A stretch of DNA of 64,000 nucleotides, taken from NCBI GenBank assembly GCA_019748175.1, contig JAIEPX010000002.1, positions 124,001 to 188,000 on the forward strand, read 5' to 3'. Both the position numbers and the translations under genes were made by a program. The notes beneath the pieces are model-generated. The model saw only the letters and a list, made by a program, of their open reading frames with translations. It searched no databases and had not been told where the DNA came from. Positions 29,842-40,106 of this stretch are shown here, piece after piece. This stretch comes from Gammaproteobacteria bacterium. Lineage in GTDB: Bacteria > Pseudomonadota > Gammaproteobacteria > JAIEPX01. Numbering within the stretch: position 1 is the stretch's first letter; the number at the start of each line of letters is the position of its first letter.

Positions 29842-30399
29842 ATGTTTTTATCTAAAACTCATTTTAAGAGGGCCAATCAACTCTTTATACAGAGTGATTA
29901 TTTAGGGGCAATAGAGGAATATAATAAAGCTATTGCCCTAAATCCTCGATACATTATTGCGAACATCAATAAAGGCAATGCTTGTTATAAACTTACTGAT
30001 TATAATGGGGCTATAGAATGCTACTCAAAAGCAATATCTATAGCTCCGAATAATACACAGCCTTATTATAATCGAGCAATTGTTTATGGATTGGTTCATC
30101 AATATTATGAATCTTTAGAGGACTATAATAAGGTCATTCTATTGGATTCTAATTATGCAGATGCGTATGTGAATCGAGGACGCCTCAAGTTAAAAATGTG
30201 CGCTTACGAAGAGGCATTAAATGATTTCTATAGAGCTACGCGTATATCGTCTAACTTTTACGAAGCCTATTTTAATTGTGGTGTGGCGTACGAAAAGCTT
30301 GGTTTTACTGTAATGGCTCAAGAATATTTTAAGAAAGCACAGTATCATAAGAATATTGATGCAATAATTATAAAAAATAAATCTAGCTTTTTTAGATGA
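29842..30399 (+). CDS. TPR protein, 185 aa
   Basis: At least four tetratricopeptide repeats of 34 residues cover most of the protein: AIEEYNKAIALNPRY, AIECYSKAISIAPNN, SLEDYNKVILLDSNY and ALNDFYRATRISSNF, with a fifth partial unit. The frame is open from TTG 29821 inside the preceding gene; ATG 29842, 1 nt after its stop, is preferred. The stop overlaps the next start (ATGA). It is presumably a protein-interaction adaptor for the 3046-residue neighbour. Confidence 0.88.
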   Translation: MFLSKTHFKRANQLFIQSDYLGAIEEYNKAIALNPRYIIANINKGNACYKLTDYNGAIECYSKAISIAPNNTQPYYNRAIVYGLVHQYYESLEDYNKVILLDSNYADAYVNRGRLKLKMCAYEEALNDFYRATRISSNFYEAYFNCGVAYEKLGFTVMAQEYFKKAQYHKNIDAIIIKNKSSFFR

Positions 30400-31493
30400 A
30401 AATACGAATTAATGAATTGTCCAGAAATTTTGAGGATATAATAAATCCTATAACGCCAGAGCATTATATTGCGAGATTTAATTCAGTGGTGCATCATAAA
30501 GAAAAAGATAAGTTACACGATGAAATCTTTGAATTCTACTTGTTCGCACAGGACTTCATATATAATATTGGAATGAATTATCAATTTAATCAATATCTAA
30601 TAACGCTCAATATAATAAAAAAATATTCAATACTTGACCATTATCTTTCAGATCGATTATTCGGTAGGCTATATCGTTTCAGTTATGAGAGATTTTACTT
30701 ATTGACGGAGGAGGTTGTTAAACTGGCGCTGGAAGATATTGTCAGCATAAAATACTTACAAGGCGTTAATGATGAGCATGTTGAAACACGCTATAATTTT
30801 GTAAAATCTATAATAATGAGAAAGTTTTATAGTGATGTACAAGTAATAGAAGTGGATCTGACATTACTCGATTATAAAAATGCCAATAAAATGATTTGTA
30901 GAATTTTGAAGAATCTGAAAAAATTAGATTTTGAATTGGATTCATGCAAGAAAATAATTGAGATAAATATTAATGATAGCTTTAGTTATTTCGAATTTTT
31001 GAAAAAAGCACTTTTAACAATAAATAAATTTATTATAGAAAAAACAGAATTTGCTATAAATCTTTTTGAGATTAATAATATTACATTGTCAAAACAGTAT
31101 TTTGAAGATTGTATTATACTAAGAGAATTGATTCTAGCTATAAATCCTGTATGGTATGATTCAGAAGTGGGGCGGCTTATGCTAAGGCTTCAAGCAAAAT
31201 TTGATTTAGGTCAACCAGAAGTAATGGCGCCGAGAAAGTCTTATAGAGTAAGATTTTTTGAGAAAAAAGAATTTCCAGCTAATAATATTGAGTCAATTAT
31301 CAGCAGTTTAATTCGTATGCCTACCATGAATGATATAGAGAATTTATCAAATTTAGAGCGTCTTTATGGTATTAACAATGAGGATATAATTAAATGCCTT
31401 GCGGATCGTCATGAGGAGCAGAAAGCTTTTTTACTTGAAAACCTGATATTTGTAAAAAATAGACCTTTACTTAAGACTTTGATTTTAAACTAA
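30396..31493 (+). CDS. Hypothetical protein, 365 aa, helical
   Basis: No family recognised. Predominantly helical, rich in Ile, Lys, Asn and Phe, with no signal peptide and no membrane segment. Translation is coupled to the TPR gene by a 4-base ATGA overlap, so it belongs to the U-box-TPR operon. It converges on the giant gene at 31578-37688, with an 84-base gap containing a short stem TAGCCG/CGGCTA. Confidence 0.75.
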   Translation: MKIRINELSRNFEDIINPITPEHYIARFNSVVHHKEKDKLHDEIFEFYLFAQDFIYNIGMNYQFNQYLITLNIIKKYSILDHYLSDRLFGRLYRFSYERFYLLTEEVVKLALEDIVSIKYLQGVNDEHVETRYNFVKSIIMRKFYSDVQVIEVDLTLLDYKNANKMICRILKNLKKLDFELDSCKKIIEININDSFSYFEFLKKALLTINKFIIEKTEFAINLFEINNITLSKQYFEDCIILRELILAINPVWYDSEVGRLMLRLQAKFDLGQPEVMAPRKSYRVRFFEKKEFPANNIESIISSLIRMPTMNDIENLSNLERLYGINNEDIIKCLADRHEEQKAFLLENLIFVKNRPLLKTLILN

Positions 31494-31577
31494 AGAGTGG
31501 ATTGATTTCAACTGTGCTAGCCGTGTTACCGGCTATGCTCGAAACAGAGAATATCATGCGCCTGAATCTTTACGGGT

Positions 31578-34500
31578 TCAATATTTGTATTCTTGATGTG
31601 GATTCATCGTTTCATGACTACTTGTTTCATTTTTTAAGCTATTCACTCTGTGGTTTTTATTTCTAAAGAATGCGTATCTACTTTTTTCTGATTTCTGTTC
31701 AATTAGATTTTGGTTTATTCTACTCAATTTTAAGGCAGATTCAAAGTTGGTGTTTTTCAGGCAAAGAGATGTGCTTGTTGTAGCGGATGACTCATTTAAT
31801 TCCCAGTTATTTTTCTTGCATTGCCATTTTTCGAATTGCTTAAGATGGTTTTTTAAAACTATAGCACTGTCATCGGCTTCAAAATATGCAAAAATTGGTC
31901 TGATCAAAGTTGGAATGTCCTGTAAATGATTGAAAGTATTAAATTCCCATAATATAACTGTATCATAAGATATAGTACCAATAATGGTTTCATCCTTACT
32001 CATGAAAGGATAGCCACCCTCTAGTGAGACAAGTTCTTTCGGTTCAGTTAGTTCACATATTTTTGTCATACTGTCATAGCTATCAGTAAATATTAAATAG
32101 TGCTCATTTTTTGAAAAAAAGAGACTTGATTCGACATAACTGCAGAATTGGTCTGCTTGAGTAAAGATACACTCAAATTTATTATCTTTGAAATTCCAAA
32201 TGTAAATTGACATGCCCGCCGAATAAAACTCTGCTAAAATAGCGCATTTTTCCTCAGATTTACTTATTTTTATCGATTGAATTCTGAAATCCTTCGTCAT
32301 AGGTATAGAACAGTCAATATTGTCACCTGGCATAGGTTCTGAGGTGTAGGATTCTATAATACTTTGTATTTTGGCTTGTGATTTTTCAAATTCGGTGAGG
32401 TATTCTATTTTTTTTAGAACTTTTTTTGATTTATAGTCATAAAGATATGCGGAACTTTCATCAAAAATAATCGAGTGATTTTCGATAGCCTCTGAATCAC
32501 TATATTTGATATTCTTTTCTTCTAAAAAAGATGGCAGTTTTTCTTTGTCATTTTTTCTGTCTTTGATAGTACTATGATCAAAATTACTATTCAAAACACT
32601 TGGGTATATTTCAGATTGACTTGGTTCGATTATGGTAATTTTTGCAGTAGATAAATTGCTAAGTCGTGCGCGGCACCCATGTCCTGCAGTCGCTAGTAAT
32701 TTTCCGTTGTGGTTTAGTGCTACAGACTTTATTTCTGTTCCGATTTTGATGTATTGCTGTATTGTAAATGTTGTTTGTGAATCCGATTTAGTTAGTTTTT
32801 TGGACTTTTTAAGTATTCTAACCTCGCCGTACCTTTCATTAACAACTTGTGCAATAATTTTACCATTACCAGAACATGCAGAAATAAATCTTGAAAATGA
32901 TAATGGTGCACTATTTATCCTCTCATTACTAGTAACTCGGGCTGGGCAATCATAAGTCCTGACGTCTAATTTGTAGATATTATTATCTTTTCCTTCAATC
33001 AATAGTGAATATTCATTGTCAGAAAACTTTAGTGCTGCGATGTTTTCTGGAATCTCAATATAAGGAACCTCGCCAAAGTCTATTTTTTTTAGTGACGCAT
33101 TTTCGAAGGTGGATTTATAAAGGTAGCTTTCTTTAAAGCTAACATTACGTAATATTGATCCTTTGAAAGATACTTTAAACAAGATTCCATTATCCAATAT
33201 GGCATCTGAAATGTTGATTTTTTCAAAGCAATTTTTGATGAATTTAACCTGAGCTGAGTTAAGTAACGTGATTGCAATTCCACCAATTTTTCTAAGTTTC
33301 TTATTCCCTCGGGTGCTATCTATAATATTAAATAAACATTTATTTAGGCGATCTTCTTGCTTGAAAACGTCTAGCCAAAAGCGAACTAAGGATCTGTTTT
33401 TTAATAGTATCGCAGGATATAATCCATGTGAATTAAACCATTTTTTCAGATGCTTAGGATTTTCTTGAGATAAAATTTGATCTGCTATCGCCTCAATTAC
33501 AAAAAATTCCTGGATAGAGCTGTGCACGAATCGGTAAGTGTTATTTTCTTTGATAAGTAATAACGATTTAATTTCCCTGATTTTCTCGGTATTGAGTTCA
33601 TTTTCTCCATTAAACGTATTTAGAAGGTGATCCCATTGATCTGATTCTTTCGGTTTATAGTCATGTACTGTTTTGCCTTCTTTAAACATTAGCAGTGCAA
33701 TTTTTCGCGCTTTATCTCGTAATCTCTCCTCATATGGTGGTTGAGTTACAACGCAACCTTCTTTAGTGTATGTTAGTTTGTTTTTCTGATGCTTCAAGTA
33801 GGAGTCTATGAGCTCCATGTAGATTTTATATCGTGATATAGAACCTTCTTTTGATAATAAAATCAAAGGATTCTTTCTAAATATTTTTGCGATAAATTCT
33901 AGAATTAGTGGGTTTTTGCAGAGCTCATAGAGTTCTGGGTATCTGCGAATGGTTTCATAGTAATGACTCGCGATGATTTCTGATTTTGTTTTTATTTTTA
34001 GTAAATTATTCATTTGATGGTCAGAAAATGGCTGCAATTCAATCTCTTCGAATATTTTTTGGGTATCTTCATTTAAATCTTTATATCTCATAGTCGATGT
34101 TTCAGTGCGTAGGGTGAATATACTTTTTAGGAAATTACTTTTATTTAATTGTTCAATAATGGCGTAATAATTGACTTCTTTTTTGCTTTTTATTTCGTCA
34201 AGTCCTTCTAATATCAGCACGGAAATTTCACATAAAGACTTTTTGTTAAATTCCTCTACCTTATCACTTATTTTTTGTGATAAGGAATCACTGCTAATGT
34301 CTTGATTCAATTTAATGATAGCAACAGGAACGCCTAATTCAACTAAGGTGTCATATATTCTTTCAGATGAATATGTTTTACCCATTCCCGAGTCACCCAG
34401 AATTGATAGCGCTTTCTTTTCTGAGTCATGTAAAAATATTGAAGTGACTTCCGATAGTTTTTTTAGGCTCTGTGCTTCATTATATTCATCGATACTTGTA

Positions 34501-37500
34501 ATTTTAATATTTGGTAATATGAAGTCATTTTTCTCTGATAACATTTTTTCAAATAAATGCAGTTTATTTGTAGCGTAGTCGAAGATAATTTGTGATCTGA
34601 TTTTTTTTGCTAATAGAGGATTTTTCATGATTGAAAAATGGTCTCCATCAATGATATTATCTTCAAGTTTATCCATATCACGAATGCATTTTTTAGGCCA
34701 ATAATGGGTTTTGGCTTGATCTTGATCTAATATTCCATTTAGCAGATAGTTTTTAGCCTTAAAAAGCCTGAATGATGGTAAGTGTTCTCGAATGATGTAG
34801 TTGTGTTCGGCAATACGAATGATTTTTGCGGTTTTAAGAATATTTTTGTGGATTTCATTGGCTCGTTGAATTAAATAATCAAAACAGTTAATGATGCGAT
34901 CTCGCGGTTTTTGTACTTTAATCAGTTCTGTAGATAATGCTAGAGCGTCTATTTTTAATCCAACTGCACTGCTTAATTTTTGTGCCAGTAAGATTAATTC
35001 TCGCGTATGTTCTTCCTCTGTAAAATGATGGAACGGGAATGGGGCAATACTATCACACACATAAGCATAAGCTGGGATATTATATTTAGCCAGGGCATTC
35101 ACAATTTCCGGACTTAGGGTGCCACCTGAAGACCAACCCAGAACAAAAATCGGAATATCTTTTTTGTTGTGTTTTTCAATCCAGTATTTGATTGTTAATG
35201 CATAGTCTTGAGCCATGCTGTACAGCGTTGTTGGCATCAGAGAAGGATCAGTGAGTCCTCGGGCTTTTAGTCCGTAAATCTGAAAGCGCTCGTCGAAATA
35301 CGATTTTTTGAAGTCCTGATCACACTGTGAGAAGAACTCAGAATAATCTTGTTCAGGGTCGCCCAAAATCGAAGGGGGGCAAAAAATAATATAGGGTGCG
35401 TCCGAGTTTTGTTTTTTCTTGAGATCCGTCAGTTCGATAGGATGTAGTAAGCTGTAGAGGCGTTTTGTCTGGCTTAAAAGCGTTTTGCATTCTAAAGCGA
35501 GAGCGTTATTAATCTCTTCTTTTATTTCAGGGAAAGCTAAACGTATCACCTGAATAAGTGGGCTGATATCGATGGATCGACCGCCAATGAGAAAAAAATC
35601 ATCTTCTAACGATAGTTCAGTTTTGCACAGAACTTCTTTCCAGCAATTCTGTAGTTTTAATAGGATAACATTTTCATCAGAGCTGATTTTGCAATCTACA
35701 GAAGATGCATCATGAGTTTTTTGGGTATGAGTCTCAAAATACGATTTATTCAGTTCAACGAGATTAATTTTAGTTTGCGTAGTTGGAAAGTCTTTTTTCC
35801 AGATGATATGCAGCGGTGATTGTTTATCAATGTTCTTTTCAGTATTGATAATAAAATCTCGAATCACAGCATCATCCAATTTTTGATGTTCTTTTTCTAC
35901 TAAAAAAACCAGCAAAGTGGTGAGGTTTTTATCTTCCAGAGAATTACCCACGGCAGTGACAGCCACATGCATTTTTTCCAATTGAAAATGCTCACAGAGA
36001 TTGGCTTCGATGCTGGGGAGTTCAATGCGTTTTCCGCTGATTTTGACCATACGAGAATAGCGGCCTTGGTGTTCTAATCGGCCATCGGCTCGAAGAATAG
36101 CCCTATCACCGGATTTGTAATAGCGCTCATCATCAATTTTCTCAAAGCGCCACGCATTGTTTTGCATGGCGTCGCCTCGGTAGCGGCGCGTCAGTGAGAT
36201 ACCGCCGAACCAAGGTTCGCCCGCTTGGTCAACGACTGACAGAGGAGATTTTGGGTTTTGATAGGTGGTTTCAGTTCCGTAATCTTTTTCAATCTCAGGA
36301 TTATTAACGTCAATATTCGTTGGGACTTTAATCAGGATTTTAGTACCTACAATTGCTTTGCCTATACTCAGCGGTTTTCCGACTTCATCCATGTCCAGAT
36401 TTTCAAGCGTGGCACAAATCGTAGTTTCAGTGAGTCCATAGCCATTCACAATTTGCAGTTGATCCGTTTTCCATTTTTTTACGAGCTCCCAATCGAAAGA
36501 TTCCCCGACAATGAAAAGAGCTTTCCATAAAGGGAAATTTTCAGGTCCACCTAATTTATTGAGAAAAGCCGGTGTGAAAATGACGACATTAATTTTATGG
36601 TCTCGGTAATATTGTGCACAGCGTTTTTCATCAAGTCGAATTTCACTTGGAACAATCGCTAAAGTTCCACCGATACCTAGAATAAGAGTTTCAGCAACCC
36701 AGGCATCGAAATCACAGGTGGCGTATTGAGCCATGATCGAATCGCGTGTGAGATCCACGCATTCTCGATGAGCTTCTAAACAGGGCATAAACCCCCGATG
36801 AGCAATTTCAACACCTTTGGGTTTACCCGAAGAGCCGGAGGTATACAGAATGTAAGCGAGATCCTCTGGATCGATTTTGATAGTGGTATTTTCCGTAGGA
36901 AACAACTTGATGGCTTCTTCGCAATCATCCAGGCAGAGACAGAAAAAGCCATGTTTATCAGGTTTAGGTAATAAATATTGGTGATCAGAATGCGTTAAAA
37001 TAAAAGCCGGTTTTCCATCCGCTAAGGTCTGAGCAAATTTATCAAAATAATCGTCGATGGCATCCGGTGAATTACCGATCGCCGTAGGATCAATGGCAAT
37101 GAAAGCACCCCCTGCTTTCCAAATAGCCAAAATGGCGATAATCCATTGAGGTTCCCGGGGTAGAAATGTGCCTACGATAAATTCTTGCCCAGGATCTAGC
37201 CCCCGCACTTTTTTTTGTTCGAGTAATAAATAAGCCATTTGATTAGCTCGAGCATTGAGTTGAGCGTAAGTGAGCATTTGATCTTTGAAAAGAAGGGCGG
37301 GTTGATTGGGATAATATTTAGCATAAGCTTCAAAGCGATGTAAGAAAACAAAGTGATTTAAGTCGTGAATTTTCGTAAGATCTTTATTCTGAGAAAGTTG
37401 GGCGAGAGAGGCTTTTATGTATTTATCAACGGCAATACGTCGTTTTGGCGGTATTAGAGAGCCATTTTTCCACTGTTCAAGATCCGCTATCTTGATGCGG

Positions 37501-37688
37501 TCATTCAAAATAATGGACCTATAGGGCTCTTCTTTGACAAGCTCGTGTTGCTTAGAAAGATTATCACAGAGAAGATTGGAGATAGATTCGTATAAACCGG
37601 TTTTTAAGTTGCCTGCACGATATTCGAGCATCAGGGTCATCGGGAATAGATCACTATCTGCAAGTTCTTCAATCAATGTCTTACGCAT
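31578..37688 (-). CDS. 2036-aa NRPS-like (A-PCP-TE) fused to NACHT ATPase, pentapeptide and degenerate propeller
   Basis: Residues 1-120 form an unassigned N-terminal region. Adenylation domain about 125-650: LTYAQLNARANQ, ILYTSGSSGKPKGVEIAH (281-298), NGYGLTETTICATL (415-428), YKSGDRAILRADGR, MVKISGKRIELPSIE and a TQTKINLVEL A10-like segment. Carrier domain with IGGRSIDIS, phosphopantetheine Ser705. Thioesterase with GWSSGG (Ser853) and DGDHFSI (His1017). NACHT-type ATPase with GDSGMGKT (1098-1105), Walker B LILEGLDE (1158-1165) and a later FVHSSIQEFFVIEAI. About 1500-1560 is pentapeptide-like (SFKESYLYKSTFENASL), then a propeller-like region with weak WD40 units. No condensation domain. GGAGAG precedes ATG 37688. 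Paralogous to 48234-55112, with a long identical DNA tract. A PAS-LuxR gene lies two genes upstream. Confidence 0.88.
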   Translation of the reverse strand: MRKTLIEELADSDLFPMTLMLEYRAGNLKTGLYESISNLLCDNLSKQHELVKEEPYRSIILNDRIKIADLEQWKNGSLIPPKRRIAVDKYIKASLAQLSQNKDLTKIHDLNHFVFLHRFEAYAKYYPNQPALLFKDQMLTYAQLNARANQMAYLLLEQKKVRGLDPGQEFIVGTFLPREPQWIIAILAIWKAGGAFIAIDPTAIGNSPDAIDDYFDKFAQTLADGKPAFILTHSDHQYLLPKPDKHGFFCLCLDDCEEAIKLFPTENTTIKIDPEDLAYILYTSGSSGKPKGVEIAHRGFMPCLEAHRECVDLTRDSIMAQYATCDFDAWVAETLILGIGGTLAIVPSEIRLDEKRCAQYYRDHKINVVIFTPAFLNKLGGPENFPLWKALFIVGESFDWELVKKWKTDQLQIVNGYGLTETTICATLENLDMDEVGKPLSIGKAIVGTKILIKVPTNIDVNNPEIEKDYGTETTYQNPKSPLSVVDQAGEPWFGGISLTRRYRGDAMQNNAWRFEKIDDERYYKSGDRAILRADGRLEHQGRYSRMVKISGKRIELPSIEANLCEHFQLEKMHVAVTAVGNSLEDKNLTTLLVFLVEKEHQKLDDAVIRDFIINTEKNIDKQSPLHIIWKKDFPTTQTKINLVELNKSYFETHTQKTHDASSVDCKISSDENVILLKLQNCWKEVLCKTELSLEDDFFLIGGRSIDISPLIQVIRLAFPEIKEEINNALALECKTLLSQTKRLYSLLHPIELTDLKKKQNSDAPYIIFCPPSILGDPEQDYSEFFSQCDQDFKKSYFDERFQIYGLKARGLTDPSLMPTTLYSMAQDYALTIKYWIEKHNKKDIPIFVLGWSSGGTLSPEIVNALAKYNIPAYAYVCDSIAPFPFHHFTEEEHTRELILLAQKLSSAVGLKIDALALSTELIKVQKPRDRIINCFDYLIQRANEIHKNILKTAKIIRIAEHNYIIREHLPSFRLFKAKNYLLNGILDQDQAKTHYWPKKCIRDMDKLEDNIIDGDHFSIMKNPLLAKKIRSQIIFDYATNKLHLFEKMLSEKNDFILPNIKITSIDEYNEAQSLKKLSEVTSIFLHDSEKKALSILGDSGMGKTYSSERIYDTLVELGVPVAIIKLNQDISSDSLSQKISDKVEEFNKKSLCEISVLILEGLDEIKSKKEVNYYAIIEQLNKSNFLKSIFTLRTETSTMRYKDLNEDTQKIFEEIELQPFSDHQMNNLLKIKTKSEIIASHYYETIRRYPELYELCKNPLILEFIAKIFRKNPLILLSKEGSISRYKIYMELIDSYLKHQKNKLTYTKEGCVVTQPPYEERLRDKARKIALLMFKEGKTVHDYKPKESDQWDHLLNTFNGENELNTEKIREIKSLLLIKENNTYRFVHSSIQEFFVIEAIADQILSQENPKHLKKWFNSHGLYPAILLKNRSLVRFWLDVFKQEDRLNKCLFNIIDSTRGNKKLRKIGGIAITLLNSAQVKFIKNCFEKINISDAILDNGILFKVSFKGSILRNVSFKESYLYKSTFENASLKKIDFGEVPYIEIPENIAALKFSDNEYSLLIEGKDNNIYKLDVRTYDCPARVTSNERINSAPLSFSRFISACSGNGKIIAQVVNERYGEVRILKKSKKLTKSDSQTTFTIQQYIKIGTEIKSVALNHNGKLLATAGHGCRARLSNLSTAKITIIEPSQSEIYPSVLNSNFDHSTIKDRKNDKEKLPSFLEEKNIKYSDSEAIENHSIIFDESSAYLYDYKSKKVLKKIEYLTEFEKSQAKIQSIIESYTSEPMPGDNIDCSIPMTKDFRIQSIKISKSEEKCAILAEFYSAGMSIYIWNFKDNKFECIFTQADQFCSYVESSLFFSKNEHYLIFTDSYDSMTKICELTEPKELVSLEGGYPFMSKDETIIGTISYDTVILWEFNTFNHLQDIPTLIRPIFAYFEADDSAIVLKNHLKQFEKWQCKKNNWELNESSATTSTSLCLKNTNFESALKLSRINQNLIEQKSEKSRYAFFRNKNHRVNSLKNETSSHETMNPHQEYKY
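35145..36704 (-). repeat. Identical tract shared with 52569-54128 (copy 1)
   Basis: About 1.56 kb from mid adenylation domain to just before the thioesterase Ser. By line comparison I see no difference from 52569-54128 at a constant offset of 17424, while mismatches begin immediately on both sides. This looks like recent gene conversion or recombination between the two giant genes. Confidence 0.85.
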
Positions 37689-37853
37689 GGTTGCTCTCCA
37701 CTAATTTATTAATCATTTACGCTGGTTAGTTGATTAGTTCAATAGTCGCAGTCAAGATTACTAATACAGTATCATATCTAATGAAATTGTAGCAATTAAT
37801 CATCTATGACTGCGTATTAGACAAAGGATAGTGTAATAAATTCTATCCTGGTT

Positions 37854-37867
37854 CAGTAATATTACCG
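37854..37867. promoter_or_regulatory. Candidate island operator, core GTAATATTAC
   Basis: CAGTAATATTACCG, 166 bp upstream of the giant gene starting at 37688. It carries the same 10-bp palindromic core as 41706-41719 and 56208-56221. Function as an operator is inference. Confidence 0.45.
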
Positions 37868-37882
37868 AAAATCATCACATCT

Positions 37883-39205
37883 TCAATAAAATTTTGAGCT
37901 TTGGTTTTGTTCTCTATCCTCATGAGTATCTTGCTTTTTTTCATCTTTTTCTATCTCAGAATACACTGCAGTTTGAGCTGAAGATTGAGGTAGCTTATCC
38001 TTCAAAAGTTTTTCGACCAATTCGGGAATATGAGAGATAACACTTTTTATGGCATCTATTTCATTGCGGCTCACCAGAGATGAATTGATTTTATGTTCCA
38101 GGCTTCCAGTAGAGGACAGTATTTTTTTGCATTTCTTTTTCAGTTGATATAAATCAGGGAGCAATACTTTTTCGATAGGATAAGGCATTATCAAATCGAT
38201 TTCTCTATTTTTAAATTTTAAGATAATTTCTGAAGTTATTGAAGATATTGTATCCATTGATTGATCTGTTAGAAGTTCGTTAAATAGATTTATCTGAATT
38301 GTTTCTTTAAATAGGCCTCTAAGATAATTCGTTAGATGATGATCGAGTTGGTTATTTTTGAAATCATCGATCATTCCTGTGATTGTTAGATCAGTTATTT
38401 GACGATGACTGCATATAGGCAAGTTGATTTTTTCTAGAATAGAAATTAAAGCGTCTTCAATTTCCTCTGAGATTACAATAGAGACTAGATTGGACTTCCA
38501 ATCTTTTATTAATCCTGTAAATGATAAAATATTTATTTTTTCTCGTATAAAATCCGTTGGGAATCTCAGGAAGCGTTCATGTAATTCACTTTCGAGAGCC
38601 TCACAAAAATTCGATTCAAATTTGGATTTTTTGTAAAATTTGACTGCTTGATGAAAAAACTTTAATTTGTACGTTGCTTTTAATAGGCCGTGAATTGAAC
38701 TATTGGTGTCATTGTTAATTATTTCATTCAATTTTCTATTAATATGTAGATTAAGTCGACTATTTTCCTTCGAAGGTAACTTATTATATAGCCATTTTTC
38801 TGATTTTAGTTTTACCCATTGATTGATATACTCAGTTATGGTTGAAAGAGATTGATAGCTTTCATTTCTGTTTACCATCCAAAACTGGGCCAATCTTCTT
38901 GAGGCTTCATAATCGAGTCGTTGTTTAAGACCAGTATTCGCGAGCGTATTTGACCCCCAAGCTGATATTAAAATCTTTATGCCCTGATGAAGTAAGATTG
39001 TAGTTTGTCTGTCTTTCAATCGCTCTGGATCGAATAATTCATCATAATCTGTAATGGCTCTGTTTGAGCGAAGTCTTAATAGTGAGGCGGAATTGAGTTT
39101 ATCCAGAACTGTTAAAACAGTTAGGCCGGAATAGTCATCCCCTTTGGATATAGATGCTTCAATAGATGGTATGTTTCCTTCCTCTATTAGCTTGTAAAAT
39201 TTCAT
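37883..39205 (-). CDS. Hypothetical protein, 440 aa, helical
   Basis: No family recognised. The N-terminus (MKFYKLIEEGNIPSIEASIS followed by GDDYSGLTVLTVLDKL) resembles the first unit of an ankyrin-type repeat, but the remainder is long helices with charged residues and a hydrophilic C-terminal tail (SEIEKDEKKQDTHEDREQNQ). No signal peptide. GAGGAACC precedes ATG 39205. It lies between the PAS-LuxR gene and the first giant synthetase on the same strand, so it may be co-transcribed with one or both. A product used in or with the synthetase is possible but unsupported. Confidence 0.72.
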   Translation of the reverse strand: MKFYKLIEEGNIPSIEASISKGDDYSGLTVLTVLDKLNSASLLRLRSNRAITDYDELFDPERLKDRQTTILLHQGIKILISAWGSNTLANTGLKQRLDYEASRRLAQFWMVNRNESYQSLSTITEYINQWVKLKSEKWLYNKLPSKENSRLNLHINRKLNEIINNDTNSSIHGLLKATYKLKFFHQAVKFYKKSKFESNFCEALESELHERFLRFPTDFIREKINILSFTGLIKDWKSNLVSIVISEEIEDALISILEKINLPICSHRQITDLTITGMIDDFKNNQLDHHLTNYLRGLFKETIQINLFNELLTDQSMDTISSITSEIILKFKNREIDLIMPYPIEKVLLPDLYQLKKKCKKILSSTGSLEHKINSSLVSRNEIDAIKSVISHIPELVEKLLKDKLPQSSAQTAVYSEIEKDEKKQDTHEDREQNQSSKFY

Positions 39206-39311
39206 TGGTTCCTCACACAGTAAATATTAATCAAAGGTACTGTTAGTACACATAAGAGCTACATGATCGAATATAGTGGAGGATTGACAGGGAGGGAACG
39301 GTAAAATTACG

Positions 39312-40106
39312 TTATTTATCGATAACCATTGTATTGATTGGGATCAACTGCGTCAAAAGCTCAAGTTTGGTTTTAACACAAGCTTTTTGTTTTATATTTT
39401 CGATGTGAGTTTCCACGGTGCGTGGTGATATAAAAAGAATTTTACCTGTTTCTTTGGCTGAATGACCAAGACGTAGATGATATAAACAATCAGCTTCTCT
39501 TTTGGAAAGTGGTACGGTTATATTGTTTACTCGAATGCAATTGACGTTTTTAATAGCTGGTTGAACTTGATTGTGGTCTATGTCGATGGAAATAGATTGA
39601 AGTTTTGCCTCATTGTGTAAGATATCATTGAGTGATACTCCGCCTGGCAATAAGGTTGGTGAATTTTTATTACTGGACTGGACTAAGGTATACCATTGTT
39701 CCGGGCTAATTTTTTCTCCAACACCTGCAATTGCTATGGCTTCCCCTAATTTATTGCAGATTAAAATACTCCAGTCTCTGAGGTAATGTACATTACCGTC
39801 AGGCGATCCAATCCTGAAAAACATATGATTGTTACCATCATTGATGGTTAAATTGTTCAATCTGCTGGAAATTGTTTGATTAATAGTTGAAGAGTCTATT
39901 GGTAGTAAATAATTATTCCAAGATTCTGGGTGTTCATAGAGTTTGGATGCTGGATCACCGAAAATGGTTTCGAAATTTGGACTAATGTAGAGCTGTCTTT
40001 TATAGTCGAGGCTCCTCATCCAGCAGATAGTATTTGACTGATTTGCTAATTGAGCAAACATTCTATTGAATGATTCTAGTTCAGCCGCAATAAGTTTTTT
40101 TGGCAT
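39312..40106 (-). CDS. PAS-LuxR transcription regulator, 264 aa
   Basis: The N-terminal half is PAS-like: NTICWMRSLDYKRQLYISPN, FETIFGDPASKLYEHPESWN and HYLRDWSILICNKLGEAIAI, the typical PAS/PAC pattern. The C-terminal GerE-type HTH is LSKREADCLYHLRLGHSAKE followed by TGKILFISPRTVETHIENIK. The frame is open from 40151, but ATG 40106 after TTGAGGC aligns with the start of the paralogue at 55960 (shared FNxxFxQLANQxxTxCWxRSxDY). Likely sensor of a small ligand or redox state controlling the island; the ligand is unknown. Confidence 0.88.
   Translation of the reverse strand: MPKKLIAAELESFNRMFAQLANQSNTICWMRSLDYKRQLYISPNFETIFGDPASKLYEHPESWNNYLLPIDSSTINQTISSRLNNLTINDGNNHMFFRIGSPDGNVHYLRDWSILICNKLGEAIAIAGVGEKISPEQWYTLVQSSNKNSPTLLPGGVSLNDILHNEAKLQSISIDIDHNQVQPAIKNVNCIRVNNITVPLSKREADCLYHLRLGHSAKETGKILFISPRTVETHIENIKQKACVKTKLELLTQLIPINTMVIDK

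Noticed and set aside
36258-36530. Open frame antisense to the first synthetase, repeated exactly at 53682-53954
   Set aside because: The apparent conservation of this frame is fully explained by the identical DNA tract of the two synthetase genes; it has no ribosome site and lies opposite the adenylation domain.
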